The position numbers were made by a program, and so were the translations under genes. The notes under the pieces are model-generated. The model searched no databases, was not told the origin of the DNA, and saw only the letters and a program-made list of their open reading frames with translations. From assembly GCA_020002185.1 (NCBI GenBank), contig CM034541.1, positions 32,859,852-32,923,851 on the forward strand: 64,000 nt of DNA, written 5' to 3'. Source of the DNA: Paraescarpia echinospica (lineage: Eukaryota > Annelida > Polychaeta > Sabellida > Siboglinidae). This document shows positions 1 to 26,999 of this stretch, in pieces (positions within the stretch are counted from its first letter, which is position 1; every line of letters starts with the position of its first letter).

Positions 1-628
1 ACATTACAGTTTTGGCATCTTTTCTTTAGCCACAGCTCATCTCAAGTTGGCCCTAACTGTTTTATTTATAAGATAACAAGTGGCTTCATATTTTGCAAGT
101 CCATGATGTAGCTGTTTTTCAAGTTCTGTCAATCAATAAAATACCAGAGGGAATTAATTTGGAAGCACTTTGCAGAAGAACCTGCAGGCCTTATGTAGTT
201 AGTTGGTGAACAGTTTCCTTAAAGTACCTGTCATGCATAGATGAGGCAAATATTTCATTGAGATGGCTAACTCCAGTGGACCACTGTTCTACCCTGCAAG
301 TGCCATTCTGCGGAAGATCGGTCCACCAGTTATGTGAAAAAATGGGACTGTGTTTTCTGTCAGAATCTGCACACTTTTATTGAATTTCAAATGACTGCCT
401 GAGCATGTATAATCATGTAATGACATGAAGAAAATAGCGGTGTTTCACTCCAAAACCCATCACTATTTACCACATACTGAAACTGAACCAAGACTTCGTG
501 GTGGACTGAAATTATTTTTATTTGGACTCTTCTGAAGTTGAACCAGCAACTGTATGCCGTCTGGTTGTTGACATTAGGTCTAATTGGAAAACCATCTACC
601 TAACCTATACATGATTTTATTGGGCACT

Positions 629-690
629 TACAGTTACACTTACAGTTACACTTACAGTTACACTTACAGTTACACTTACAGTTACACTGA
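629..690. repeat. 12-bp tandem repeat, unit ACAGTTACACTT
   Basis: About five head-to-tail copies of the 12-mer ACAGTTACACTT, nearly perfect, in otherwise unique AT-rich DNA. Confidence 0.9.
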
Positions 691-1741
691 TGCTTTTAAC
701 GTCCTGGAGCTTATTCTTATATAATAACAGTTTACGTTGTCCCGTGTGACACAATTTGTTATGTACGACACATTGTTAATTTTCATAATTTTTTATAAGT
801 ATTGGACATTATGTACAAATGCTGAATTAAAGCCCTGCATATCTGTGACGTAGTTTCAAGTTATTTTTAATAAAAATAGTGATTGGAATGACTACCGGTA
901 GTGTTATTCAGAGACACTTTTCGGTTGTCTGTACAACAGTTTTTCTTTTCAGATACAACATTTTTTTAACACTGTAAAAAAGCTTCTATTTTGGTGAAAT
1001 AACTTCTGACTTCTTGTTAAGATAATTAACTATTTAAAAAAAAAAAATTTAAGAATGTTTTCATCATCAACTCACTGAATTATCCAACTTAATATGTTGA
1101 CCAAAACATTTTTTATTCTCTGCATCCCGTACAACACACCATTTTTTACCAATTAAATGTTCACAAGAAGTCACTGAGCATTAATGGTAATTAGGATAAA
1201 TTATAATATGGGAGGACTTTTTGTTTGTCACATAACAGCTGGTGTTTGTATGGTTGTGTGTTCTAAAAATTAAAAATAACCTGGATGTCCTGTAAAACAC
1301 GCATGGAATCACCGAAATAGTTCTTGTATTTATGTATTCATGGCTGTTTATGAAACAATGTAGAGCTATTCGTATTCTCACACAAGGTATCTGGGTTGAT
1401 ATATGCTAATAACTGCGTTAAATGTCCGACTAACATTCTAGCCATAAACCTAAATATAGAAACAAGTCGGTGAATTAATAACACACTCTAATAAATAGTA
1501 AAGCAGTCACATGCTCACTTGCAGTATTTGGTTATGTGCGAACAATAAATTTGTAACCGGTAGTCTTAATTTAATTTGCCCCGAAAGTGAATTTTATATT
1601 TCAATGAGATCCCACCGTTTTCACTCATTTTAGGCCACACAACACTCGCATGACGTGTGTTCAGAATTGGCCATCAACTCACTATGACTATTATTCAAAA
1701 CTTATCTAAAGAAAAACAGCAGCTGCAGATTTAATACTTAC

Positions 1742-1990
1742 TTAGTCCCTTAACCGACTCAGTCTTTGGAGGGACATAAGTGACGCTGCAGCTGTGATAT
1801 TTTGCCATTCTTGTCTGTCAGTGGCTATGGTGAGGAGCCCTGGCACGGAGAGGGCCGTCCACACTTTGACATTATGATTCAGTTCTTTCACGGACATCCA
1901 CAGCGGTATCTGCTCTACAAGGTGCCCTTTAAGATTGTTTTTGGGAGGCTGATGTGTCGTGTTACATGCCCAAACCATGCCAGTTTTCTT
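1742..1990 (-). pseudogene. LINE reverse-transcriptase ORF, C-terminal remnant
   Basis: Read on the - strand, 78 codons end with a stop at 1742. They show the C-terminal signature of an endonuclease/RT-type LINE ORF: a VKVWT..LSVPGLLTIA block, DRQEWQNITAAASLMS, then QRLSRLRD-stop. I recognise this tail (VKEWTxLS..., DRxxWRxI..ASxMSPQR) as that of repeated LINE proteins. Nothing upstream in the same frame looks like RT, so only the last part survives. The strand is opposite to DNAAF4. Confidence 0.6.
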
Positions 1991-2587
1991 GTCTTGATAG
2001 TTACCAAAAGAGGTTCTTGTGGGCCCACCACAGGTTTGATCAGCACATATCCACTAACCTAAACCAGAAAAACAGAAATCATCTTTCTGAACTGTGATTT
2101 TGTGATTCCTGGTTATTTTCTCATAATATTCCAGTTTTCATCTCTGATAAAACATACAGGATTAAAACAGAATCTTGTTAATTCGGACATCAATTATTTG
2201 AAAACCTCGTCATCGGTACATTTTTTCCAAATAATAATGTGCATGATTTGTTTATATGAAAACCAGTTAATCCAGACACAAAGACACAGACATTGGGGGG
2301 CAAATTATCCAAATTAATGATGTTAATTAAATCTGGCTAGAAAATATATTTCAGATCTATCAATAATGTATTGTCAATTAGCATTAGTTGACGTGTGTAT
2401 CATGTACGTGTATCATCTGGGTAGGGAATAGTAAGATGGGTTGTAACTAATTACAATATTGTAAACGTGGTGCAATCGTAAACAAGATTACACTAGTTGG
2501 GTGACATAATTATAACTGAATATTGTTGTCATTGAATTTATGCAATCCTGTACATGTGACATAATTGCAGGCCTAAACAGCAACAAA

Positions 2588-2672
2588 CTGACACACACGC
2601 ACACATGCACGCACACGCACGCACACACACCAACACACACACACACACTTATTCACACAGACACACACACAT
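2588..2672. repeat. Imperfect (CA)n microsatellite
   Basis: CA dinucleotides with ACGC interruptions. It directly precedes the SINE copy at 2686. Confidence 0.9.
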
Positions 2673-2685
2673 AGGGAATAGGTGT

Positions 2686-2988
2686 GGTAGTGGGGCATTG
2701 CAGCATAGTGTTTAGAACATCGGACCTTCAGTCGACAGAACCCTGATTCAGGTGCTCTTCCTGCCACTTTGAAGCTTGGATGTTTTCGCTGTCATTCTTC
2801 ACCAGTTCACTATGCAGTATAAATGAGCACATGAGCATAGACAGAGGTGGACATATGTCAATGAGTCTGCATAATTGCATCATGGCTGAATGCTTCCCAG
2901 AGAAGTCAAGATGGTAGTACTATTAGAATGAACAGGTCTGCTGGGGTGAATTATAAAGAAGTTTGAGCAGTCTTGTGGACAGGGTACA
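2686..2988 (+). mobile_element. tRNA-derived SINE, copy A
   Basis: The head has a degenerate A-box-like segment (AGCATAGTGTTTAGAACA) and a decayed B box (near CTGATTCAGGTGC). The body carries the block CTTCCCAGAGAAGTC-AGATGG and ends in GAACAGGTCTGC ... TTTGAGCAGTC. The same order of blocks appears in four other copies in this window (10785-11102, 12640-12892, 15075-15545, 16998-17300, all on the - strand). Its 3' end is about 65 bp upstream of the DNAAF4 exon at 3053. Confidence 0.75.
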
Positions 2989-3052
2989 AGAATACAAAAT
3001 GCAAGAAAACAAGAAATTATCATCACATGTTTGATGTTGTTCATCGTTTCAG

Positions 3053-3158
3053 GCACTCGACCTGTTGAAGCCACCAGTTCCCCAGAACGCAGCAAGTCGA
3101 TGTAAAGCTCACGTCCGCCGGGGGACCTCCTTAGTGCAGCTTGAGCTCTATGTCGAAG
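3053..3158 (+). CDS. DNAAF4: DNAAF4 penultimate exon
   Basis: 106 bp, 35 codons plus one base. Acceptor TCGTTTCAG/GCACTC, donor GAAG/GTTTGC. Encodes ALDLLKPPV through LELYVE, with the KAHVRRGT motif typical of the last TPR of DNAAF4. A tRNA-type SINE ends only about 65 bp upstream of the acceptor. Confidence 0.9.
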
Positions 3159-4455
3159 GTTTGCCTATCAGCAGATATTACCAGACAAAACAGATCATCT
3201 ATCTCACAACAGCTTCTCTTGCTAAAACTAAGCTTAACCAGGGCAAGTGCTTTCTCTGTAACTCCATCCAAAACCTGGAACTAATTCGTCATCACATTAA
3301 AAATCATCTAAAACCTTCCGCAAAAATGGCAAGACAAATTTTGTCAAAATTTAATTGTTGTACACTAAAAATCCTCTGAAACCTTCTGCAAAATGTCAAG
3401 ACATTTCATAAATATTTCATTGTTGCTGCATTAAAAATCACCTGAAACCTTCCGTCAAAACTTATCTTGTCAAAATTTCATTGTTGCCATAAATCTTCAC
3501 CGATCCTTTACTGTGATGATGATTTTTGTGTGTTTAGCTTAACTCTTCTGGTCTTTTGTACCTTTGAACTTGGATCCCGGGGGTGATGTTGTCCTTTTAT
3601 AATTATTGGTACTGTTTAAATTGGAAGTAGTTTACTAGGGTACTTTTCTCACTGTACTTTCAGATTGTGTTATCAATATAAAATTACATTTCTTCAGTTT
3701 CGGTTTGCGCAGTGGAACCGCATTATTAAGTTCATGCCTGGGACTGGCCAAAACTGATCTGAATAGTGAGGTGATTGTTTTAGCATGGTTTGTTTAATAT
3801 ATTTTATTGTTATGGAAACAATTAGGGATTGTTGGGTGACCATACTGATTCATTCGATTGCACTCGAATTTCCCTTTGAAGTTTGTATTTGCATTTTCCC
3901 TGAAATTTCTATCCCTGATGTAGTTTTAAGGTGGGTAGTGGTTTAATTTATAGACTGTCAATAATTTGACATTCTTGTAATCAAATTGCTCTGAACAACC
4001 TGTTGATAGGTGATTCATGTGCTTAGATATATCAAGTGACTGGGACAATTTAGTTTTTTATGGAAAAAAAAATGTTATATGGTGTTTTTAGACAATTTCA
4101 AAGAAAAGTAAAGATTGTTTTTTTTCAGACATTTTCTGAATCTGACTTTCATTAACTAATTTTTTGTTTAAATAAGTATTTTTTTTAATTAATAAGTGCT
4201 ATAAGTCAACTCATTAGGGTTATGTCTATTATATATTTATTTTATATTTATTTTAATGTGAAAGGTTAAATGGTAAATAAAGTAAGTTTCCCTGTAAGTC
4301 TGTGGCTGTTCTGGAGCTGTGTGAACCACGTTTCTGTCATTATTTCAGGACTTCAAGATTACGAAGCTGCTTTGAAGATAGATCCGACAAATGACCAGTT
4401 GCTCACGGATGCAAACCGAATCAGAGCAATCATACAAGGTTCTGCTCCGACTTAG
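3053..4455 (+). CDS. DNAAF4: DNAAF4 (DYX1C1), C-terminal part, two exons; gene enters from the left
   Basis: Cytoplasmic co-chaperone needed to pre-assemble axonemal dynein arms before transport into motile cilia. It works with HSP90/HSP70 through a C-terminal TPR domain (family knowledge). Exons 3053-3158 and 4349-4455 join in phase 1: the first ends GAAG/GTTTGC and the second opens after TTTCAG. Together they give 70 residues ending in TAG. The joined stretch contains [18 protein letters not shown] and [10 protein letters not shown] blocks and a RIRAIIQG ending. I recognise these as the last TPR helices and tail of DYX1C1/DNAAF4; human ends about four residues beyond its own IRNVIQG. Upstream exons are not visible in 1-3052, so the gene begins outside the window. 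It points toward PHM (convergent). Confidence 0.9.
3159..4348 (+). other. DNAAF4 last intron
   Basis: AT-rich 1.19-kb GT-AG intron. I see no coding remnant or strong repeat. It holds homopolymer T and A runs and a locally duplicated motif (ACCTTCCGCAAAA / AAACCTTCTGCAAAA / AAACCTTCCGTCAAAA) between about 3310 and 3470. Confidence 0.6.
4349..4455 (+). CDS. DNAAF4: DNAAF4 terminal exon with stop codon
   Basis: 107 bp: two bases completing a glycine codon, then 34 codons and TAG at 4453-4455. Acceptor CATTATTTCAG/GACTTC. Encodes [12 protein letters not shown] then [16 protein letters not shown]. The dispersed repeat starting near 4518 lies in or just beyond the 3' UTR. I could not place the polyadenylation site with confidence. 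Confidence 0.9.
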
Positions 4456-4517
4456 CGACACTCCTGGAAGAAGATGGAGAAAGTCTGCTGTACCTAAACT
4501 TGCCTGCTGTATTTTGG

Positions 4518-4850
4518 GAATTGATGTATCCCGTACGTCGCAGTTTGCTTATGTCATAATCAAAATTTTGCACGTAACATCCATCGAGCTTTGCCACCAA
4601 TGTTGATAATGGTTATTTATGTGAATTACATTGCGATTGCTGTATGATATCTCACAGATCAAAAGTTTATGCATGCTGTTGTTACATTATAAACTTTGCC
4701 TTACGTTTTTGTTATAAAGAAACACTTTTGTGGGCAGAATTTCAACAAAATATGACGGAATGCACGAGGCCACCATGTGTGCAGCATCCATTTTTTGATC
4801 GCTTGATTTTTTAGATTTTGCTAGGCAACTGGTTACGTGATGGATAGGTC
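4518..4850 (+). repeat. Dispersed repeat F, copy 1
   Basis: It aligns by eye over about 330 bp with the reverse complement of 11530-11865. Shared blocks include TTGATGTATCC, TTTGCTTA(T/C)GTCA, CCACCAA(T/C)GTTGATAA, AATTTCAACAAAATAT and ATTTTTTGAT(C/G)G. The first and last shared blocks fall at about 4523 and 4835. No ORF is visible. The family is unknown to me. Confidence 0.7.
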
Positions 4851-6734
4851 AGTTGTTCCAGAGGAACCCGAAATAGTTACTTTTCAGATGTTGCATATAG
4901 CTATTGCTACGTTCTGGATTCCTTTTTCAGCATCAAAATTAATTGGCTGTCGGGGTAATGTGACTATATTTATGATTGCATGACAATAGTGGCTTGAAAC
5001 ATGTCGAAACGTGATGGCTGCTCTCACAGTTCATTGGCTTGATTATTAAATGGAAAAAATTGAAATTAAGTGGTCTAAGAAATGATTAGTGTTCTTTGTT
5101 TCATCGTTTCTTTTGTTATGACTCAAACAATGAACAATAAGTGAAGCCACCGTACAAATTGCTAGCACAACTACATAATATCTGATATATTCGATGCTGT
5201 CAACAAGCCATTAAGACACAGGCAGGAAATGTGTGTATCCGGTTGTTTGTCCTGATAAATCTACGCTGGCTCCACTGGCTAATATATAATCCGTGCTCAA
5301 AATACCGTTGTTATACAGTATATCATAATATATCTAACGCAACCGTTCAGTTGTGTTTGGACACATTGATTGGCTCAACATTTCGGTCTTGGTGTATCTC
5401 CAGTGGTTGTTTTGTAGATATATTCCTCAGGTTTTATTGATCATTACTGTCGAGAGAATTAAATGGTCGTTTTATTGCTGAATGCAGGATAATGTAAAAC
5501 TGGTGCCCCATGCGTACTGAAGCCGTGGTATTGACTTCTACGAATTATGTAACGTCTTCTAGGAACACCCCTGACATTTCCATGGCACTTAATTATGCCA
5601 AGTGTGTGGGTAGGCTAGCAAGATTGTGATCAGGTTTTTCTACTGGAGAAATGGCTTTTGAGCTTAGTTCGTGTAGTAGTTAGGCCAAATTGTGGAATTT
5701 GTGTATTAATCTGCTGACTGAGCCATTGTAACATCATTTCCTCCCAGACCGTGAAGTGCACTCACCTCCCTCTGTGTTCACTGGCGTCCTTCGACTGTTG
5801 GCCTCAGATCTATCAACTTGTGATGCATTTAAAAAAAACACAATTGTTTTACTTACGTTTTTGCGACATGCTATTCTTTTCTCGAGGGTCTTTCTCCTAC
5901 CTGAGAGAATTGAGTGGTGATCAATTCCTCAAGTCGCTCCAATTTGAAGGTCAAAACAATATAAAAACCAGTGGTGATAATGGCTGGCGTGGGTGGGTGT
6001 AAACTACTTCCAATGCCTTGTTGAAACAATATAAATAAGTGTATTGATTGAGGATAATTACGTACGTTTGTCTGTACATAATGTAGAATAAACATGTAAA
6101 TTTTCAGTTTTTCCTCCAGTAAACAAAGCCATTGAGTTGGTAATGTATTTGCTGCTCTCAAGTGAATCTGTTTTTTTTGCTCTTGAGAAAACCTCACCTC
6201 TGTTCTTTCTCCCCGGGGCGTATATGACAACTTGTATGATATTGGAATATCTTTAAAATACAAACGTAAAGTGACTGGTAGCAAGAGCTGAAATCTTTAG
6301 ATTGTTACTGTAAAATGGAATTTTGATATTTTGCACATTCAGAAATTTCACCCAGATTTTGCTGTAAAACCCTTGACAATAATTCTTCTTTAATCTTATT
6401 AAATTAATTAAACTTTTGGATTTATTTCATCACTACATCAAATTATATTTCATAGTATAACATTTTATTATAAGTATATTTGGTTACGAACTTCATTCTT
6501 TTCTTTTAGTTTATCATTCTACGTACAGGATATTGCATATTTTCGTAATGTCTTATTGGTACAAAAAAGTGTGTATAATTATTATTAATGTACAAGAACC
6601 TTCATTGTATAGTCGTCTATAATGTAGGGCAGAATAGGGGTGGTGTATAAAATGTGTGTTTCACTTTATCTTTTTTGTTATTGATTGTGACACAGACCAT
6701 TAGTTTGTTGTATAAATTAAGTAATGGTTTGTGT

Positions 6735-7020
6735 ATACGATCAGGTTGGTTCGTTTTCCAATGGGAAAGAGGCCATCGACAAATGCATCACAATACCCGG
6801 AAGGTTATTGATGCAATTATTCCAGCTGAAATGGTAATGACATAGCAATAACCTTCGGATGTCGGTTCATAATTAGTCAATTTTCTAAAAAGTACACAAC
6901 ACATAATACCCACCAGGACATTGACTGTCAGTTGAAGTTCTTCCAAGGAAAAACATCCCTTGACTTTCTAGAAACAGTTATGAAGAAACGATGACTATGA
7001 CATTACCGCAAGATGAAGAT
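6735..7020 (+). repeat. Dispersed repeat G, copy 1
   Basis: It shares a long, diverged alignment with 8465-8770 in the same orientation. Shared blocks are GATCAGGTTGG, GTTTTCCAA, AGAGGCC(A/T)TCGACAA, TTCCAGCTGA, CACCAGGACA, CAGTTGAAGTTCTTC and the tail (A/G)TGAAGAA-CGATG-CTATG. Confidence 0.7.
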
Positions 7021-7174
7021 TGGTGGGTTCTGCAGACTACTTGATTATGCCTTCTTGGAATGAAGAATAATTGCGGACAATTGCCACATTCATGGGATGA
7101 AGTGTAATTGCATGTGGTATATACAATGAACGCTAGAAGGATGTGTGTCATAGTTGTTCTCCATCCCCTAAAGT

Positions 7175-7232
7175 TTATATATATATTACATTTATATATA
7201 TATATTACGTATAAATATATATATATATATAC
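7175..7232. repeat. (AT)n-rich tract
   Basis: Interrupted TATATA runs over about 60 bp, low complexity. Confidence 0.8.
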
Positions 7233-7439
7233 CAAATAGTTCCTAATATTCTTTAATAGAGCATATCCCTTTTTAAAACTGAAACCATATAAAATTGAAA
7301 GCCTACAGTTACATAAACACTGGCATATGAATGTAAGAATAAAGAATGTCTATATTTGAGTTGTTGCACTCTTGAAATCATCCTAGAGAATAAAGGTGGA
7401 GGATTGTAAGAAACTTCCAATAGCAAAAGGTAATATATT

Positions 7440-7800
7440 CTTCACTTTAAAAGGAGGCAGTCTGTTCCTAATTGTTCATTTATTAATTGATACAATGTTC
7501 TTAAGATGGTACTAATTACGTTGCAGGTATACTGCTCGCCAAATTGTGTTTAGTAAGCCCGTAACAACGTTTGCAATTTGGAAGGTACGACCCCGGAGCA
7601 TGTTTAAATACTAAACAAAACATACAGTTTCATAACAAGCTATTTATTTTATTGCCAAGTTGGGCCGAGTTAACTGCTATACCCTTTGATGTTCAATGGT
7701 GTCCCATTTCCCCACGTTCACCACAGCATTCTTCCTGTAACAAATTACTACGCCCGCTAATTCTGGATAGAGGAACTGACTGGCTCCATTTATTCAACAG
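7440..7800 (+). repeat. Dispersed repeat H, copy 1
   Basis: About 360 bp align with the reverse complement of 39355-39725. The best block is CCAAATTGTGTTTAGTAAGC followed by CCGTAACAA. It continues through AAACAAAA-AT-CAGTTTCA, TTTATT-TATTGCCAA and TGTTCAATG to the TTCAACAG region. Confidence 0.75.
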
Positions 7801-8464
7801 AAACAAGTGCTACTTACCATATGGTTACCTACATGCTTATGATATCATCATTTTGTAGTTTCAAAACCAAGAGGGCTGCCTTAAAATAATGGTTCAAAGC
7901 TGAACAGCTGATTCGTACGTTTTGACATAAAAATATAATTCAAGGCACCATCTAATTGGTAAGCCGTGGTGAATAATAAAGGGCCATCATTTAACATTCC
8001 CAGAAAAGAAGGAACCACGTTCACAATATCACAGGTTAGAATGCAATTAGTGACATATATATATGCATCTACATACTATTTAAATAAGTTATATAACACA
8101 ATACCAGTGGTGATATAGAATAAATATATTTAATATAGAACAATTTTTCTTCAATAGGTCAACATTGATAATCTATCAACTACACAACGTAAATTATCAT
8201 AACGGATATATTTATCTGCAGAATTAATTTTCAATGCGTAAAATATTGTGAAGATATATTATTGCTTCACTCCCTGAAATATTATTCAAATTTGACCCCA
8301 TAACACAAAGTTGTGCCCACGGTGCTAGTTAGCTTCTACGCTCGCAAACGATTCCACCGAACCTGCAGTTCATTCATTGCAGCACATTTATTAAACAAAA
8401 CAACATTATGTTGCTGGTAACATACACACGCTAACCCTCGAAAGATTCTTCCACGACCACTTTA

Positions 8465-8770
8465 GATAGGATCAGGTTGGACTGTTTTCCAACAAAAAAG
8501 AGGCCTTCGACAATTGTCATTGACTGATGCTTCATAACAGCTGGAATGATATTGATGAAATAATTCCAGCTGAGGCGGCAATGACAGACAAGCTATTCAG
8601 TGGCAACCTTTGAATGTCGACTCACGATTAGTTTTCTCAAAAATACACGCCACACAATATCCACCAGGACACTGGCTTTCAGTTGAAGTTCTTCTGAAGA
8701 AAAACTTCTGACTTTCGATAAACGGTTGTGAAGAATCGATGCCTATGGCATTACTGCTGCAAATAAAATT
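8465..8770 (+). repeat. Dispersed repeat G, copy 2
   Basis: Direct-orientation partner of 6735-7020, about 1.7 kb away. The order of conserved blocks is the same, with a local insertion around TAACAGCTGGAATGATAT. Confidence 0.7.
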
Positions 8771-8818
8771 GCGTGCACAAAATTGTTCCTACACAAACTT
8801 GTAATAAAGAGACAAATC

Positions 8819-9814
8819 TCACGAAACACTGATGGTATACACATAGATGTTAGTCGCAATAAGCTCAAGGGCTACATACAGAATGCACACTGTATCCTTC
8901 GTCACTCCACATTCACAACTCCATTGCACGTAAGCAATCCTCTTAATGACATCATTGCGCCCTATAACAGTCCAGTGTTTTTCTGACAATAAATCCAGTC
9001 TAAATCCAACACAAAACAACTGTTGGTGTTCCATTTCCAAGCAGCACGGAGACATACATAATCTAGTACCTCAAAGTCCACGACCTGCATGCACAATTCC
9101 AATGTTTCACATGCACTGAAGCACCATGTAGCCATATCTAAATCTACTTCCACATATTGTATTAACGTCTCTGAACATGCCATACACTCTGTGTATGAGA
9201 AACTTGAACACAACCATCACAAGAAGCTCGGACTACCACTACATTTTACCCACTACAGTACTAGCTCTTTCAAATGCATCTTGTTCTGGTATGCTTTCTC
9301 CCGTTTCATATCACATGCCACATACAATGTCACATACCACATATTATCATACAGACTGGTTCACAGAAGTGACCAGATTTTTTTATTTCGCTTTCACGTT
9401 TTTAGAGATGTGAGAGAAAAGGCCATATTTGTGTACCTTATGTGCAAGAGCTTTGAAACAACTACACTGTCTACATGAAAATATAACATGAGATCGTTGT
9501 TAGCGGTTACTAACAATATAATTAATATTTTCTTTGGTTAACTGACATGAAAGCATTTACACAAGAAGAGCTCAGTTACCAACAACATAAAATACTCGGA
9601 ACATAACTTGTAATTGCATGCTAACAAAACACAACCCTTTTTCATGTCTGACATTTTCTAGTCTTGCATCCCTTTGTATATCCATGTAGAGTTCACCCAG
9701 CCGTATACATTTAAAAAATGCTATTTGTCCAAGTTCTGCACCTGTCTGAATCACAGCCACATCTCGTAACAGGTACCTTAATCGCTGCATGGCTACCTTG
9801 CAATCAGTTTTCAA
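8819..9814 (-). pseudogene. Possible degenerate TPR-like coding remnant
   Basis: Two - strand stretches look more protein-like than chance. One, about 9814-9572, has QTGAELGQIAFFKCIRLGEL followed by a YMD..RDA pattern. The other, about 9180-8965, has DLDMATWCFSACETLELC then MQV. Both have the small/large residue spacing of TPR helices. They are interrupted by stops and frame changes, have no clear splice sites, and lie in the expected PHM 3' flank. It could equally be UTR sequence, so I give it little weight. Confidence 0.2.
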
Positions 9815-10392
9815 ACATGCAAGCCCACAAACTTAACACAGACATCTGCTTTCCGTTAACTATGCAAACATGTAAGCTTGTATGCTTAAAATAAAAATGA
9901 AAGCATACAAAGAGAAAGTGCACAATCCTACAATTTGTTTACAGACGTCAAATAAATTGTTTCACACTGATGCACATGACATGTCCTGTAAATCTGATGC
10001 CAGTCAAATTCACAATCCTATTTCATTTTCATACAATAATCTTATGCTTAAGCTGTGTTATGGACATAGTGGAAATTTACTGTTGTTGACAATTTGTGCA
10101 AACAAAGCTGCCATTGTTACCAAGTTGTAACCAACACAGTCTGCCATAAATAATCGATAACACTTACAAAAAGTTTCTGCCCCAAATGTTTGGCTAACCC
10201 AGATCTATGCAAAGGGTATTGGCAAAAACCCCGGACTGCCATGAATCATAACTCTGAAACACCTCAACTCGTCAAATTTAAGTATACGTCATCACCATCA
10301 ATCACCAGATTTCAGGACATGTCATCACCACTTCCATTTACCAATTGATTCCGATCTCATCCTCACAACCGTCCAACTTCTGGCACCAATTC

Positions 10393-26978
<16,586 letters not shown>

Positions 26979-26999
26979 CCACTCTGCAAAACACAAACA

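Larger units (their letters stand above)
1..3052. other. Left flank, probably a DNAAF4 intron
   Basis: No host exon recognised. The stretch contains a 12-bp tandem repeat (629-690), a LINE C-terminal remnant on the - strand (about 1742-1990), a (CA)n-rich tract (2588-2672) and a SINE (2686-2988). Since DNAAF4 enters from the left, the segment is most simply an intron of that gene (inference). Confidence 0.5.
4456..10392. other. Interval between the DNAAF4 stop and the PHM stop (convergent genes)
   Basis: It contains both 3' UTRs, whose ends I could not locate, and at least three dispersed-repeat copies: 4518-4850, the pair 6735-7020 / 8465-8770, and 7440-7800. There is an (AT)n tract at 7175-7232 and a stretch on the - strand at 8819-9814 with weak coding character. 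No complete host gene was recognised. Confidence 0.6.

Noticed and set aside
5871..6284. 137-codon frame on -
   Set aside because: Composition and lack of motifs suggest a chance ORF in the DNAAF4 3' flank.
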